NCBI GenBank assembly: GCA_964501315.1
Contig: CAZCSO010000046.1
Span: forward strand, 1 to 6,449
Source of the DNA: UBA5603 sp964501315
GTDB lineage: Bacteria; Bacillota_I; Bacilli_A; Izemoplasmatales; Hujiaoplasmataceae
Length of the DNA: 6,449 bases
Direction: 5' to 3'
Made by a program: the position numbers and the translations under genes. The notes under the pieces are model-generated. The model saw only the letters and a program-made list of their open reading frames with translations. It was not told the origin of the DNA and did not search any database. This document shows, piece by piece, positions 6,091 through 6,449 of this stretch. Positions within the stretch are counted from its first letter, which is position 1; the number at the start of each line of letters is the position of its first letter.

Positions 6091-6449
6091 TTATCTGGAA
6101 TTGGCTAACGCAATGACGCGGTTCATGACATTTTTAACAATCATGAAGCCATCATCAACCGACATGCCGGGTTTTGCCAAGCACTGATCGGCTTTGCAAG
6201 CAATGGCGATGTTGGTTGTGGTTTCCGAAGATAGGTTGGTCTCATTGCACGTTCCGCCGCAATAGGATCCAACGTGTTTTTCATTACAATAAAGAATCGC
6301 TTCAACAACGTTGTTCACGCCGCCCAAATCGGGGGTTTTGATTTGCAACATATGGCCGGCATTGGCGTCGGCGAAATCTTTGATATCTTGAAGCGTATTG
6401 CACCATTCGTCGGCGACAATTTCCAATTTCGAATGAGCATCGTTCATCC
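6091..6449 (-). CDS. Methylaspartate ammonia-lyase, C-terminal part (5' end beyond window)
   Basis: This enzyme (EC 4.3.1.2) removes ammonia from (2S,3S)-3-methylaspartate to give mesaconate, in the cytoplasm, in the methylaspartate route of glutamate fermentation. About 119 codons are visible, against roughly 410 for the family, so this is the last part of the enolase-type barrel. The first visible Met (6447) is almost certainly internal. I recognise VADEWCNT, QIKTPDLGGVNN, SYCGGTCNET and LAKPGM from the Clostridium tetanomorphum enzyme. Counting from that Met, Asp13, Gln35, Lys37, Thr66 and Cys67 have the same spacing as the known Asp307 (metal), Gln329, Lys331 (base), Thr360 and Cys361, so the visible part of the active site is intact. 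The gene ends in TAA, 7 bases before the first possible start of the acyl-carrier gene. It is the main evidence that the following lyase acts on citramalate. Identity is firm; substrate range is inferred from the family. Confidence 0.95.
   Translation of the reverse strand, partial: MNDAHSKLEIVADEWCNTLQDIKDFADANAGHMLQIKTPDLGGVNNVVEAILYCNEKHVGSYCGGTCNETNLSSETTTNIAIACKADQCLAKPGMSVDDGFMIVKNVMNRVIALANSR

Noticed and set aside
6091..6447. A complete 118-residue protein starting at the Met at 6447
   Set aside because: The sequence aligns with the C-terminal part of methylaspartate ammonia-lyase, and the window ends 2 bases upstream, so the Met is internal.
1..6449. Mycoplasma-type code with TGA as tryptophan
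   Set aside because: TGA ends both CitC and CitXG at the expected C-termini, and the genes show no internal TGA codons.

Overview
The window looks like a low-to-moderate GC bacterial chromosome of Bacillota (Firmicutes) or related type. Supporting signs are strong AGGAGG-type ribosome binding sites, tightly packed genes, a tRNA with an encoded CCA end, and fermentation enzymes best known from clostridia and relatives. TAA, TAG and TGA all serve as stops, so the standard bacterial code applies and a TGA=Trp mycoplasma code is unlikely. I cannot name the species. Every supported gene lies on the minus strand, so transcription runs from high to low coordinates.

Region 1 (about 6449 to 1215) is one compact operon. 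It opens with the C-terminal part of methylaspartate ammonia-lyase, whose start lies beyond the window. It continues with the acyl carrier (gamma), beta and alpha subunits of a citrate-lyase-type enzyme, then the CitC-type acetate ligase, then a CitX-CitG fusion that makes and attaches the prosthetic group. Neighbouring genes overlap by 8 to 23 bases or are 3 to 16 bases apart. Subunit sequence alone would suggest citrate lyase. The methylaspartate ammonia-lyase at the head makes citramalate lyase the better reading: glutamate -> 3-methylaspartate -> mesaconate -> citramalate -> acetate + pyruvate, the methylaspartate route of glutamate fermentation. Glutamate mutase and mesaconase are not in view and would be expected upstream or elsewhere.

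Region 2 (about 1214 to 1046) holds a tRNA-Pro with anticodon GGG, a TATAAT box just upstream of it, and a perfect 10-bp hairpin with a T-run just downstream.

Region 3 (about 1020 to 1) is a second, more AT-rich transcription unit with its own promoter. It encodes an unusual aminoglycoside-phosphotransferase/choline-kinase-fold protein, followed 31 bases later by the first 35 codons of a lipoprotein that runs off the left edge.

No CRISPR array, insertion sequence, integrase, phage gene or origin was seen. The window is mostly a well-formed metabolic operon. Its most interesting points are the likely citramalate (not citrate) specificity and the atypical kinase.
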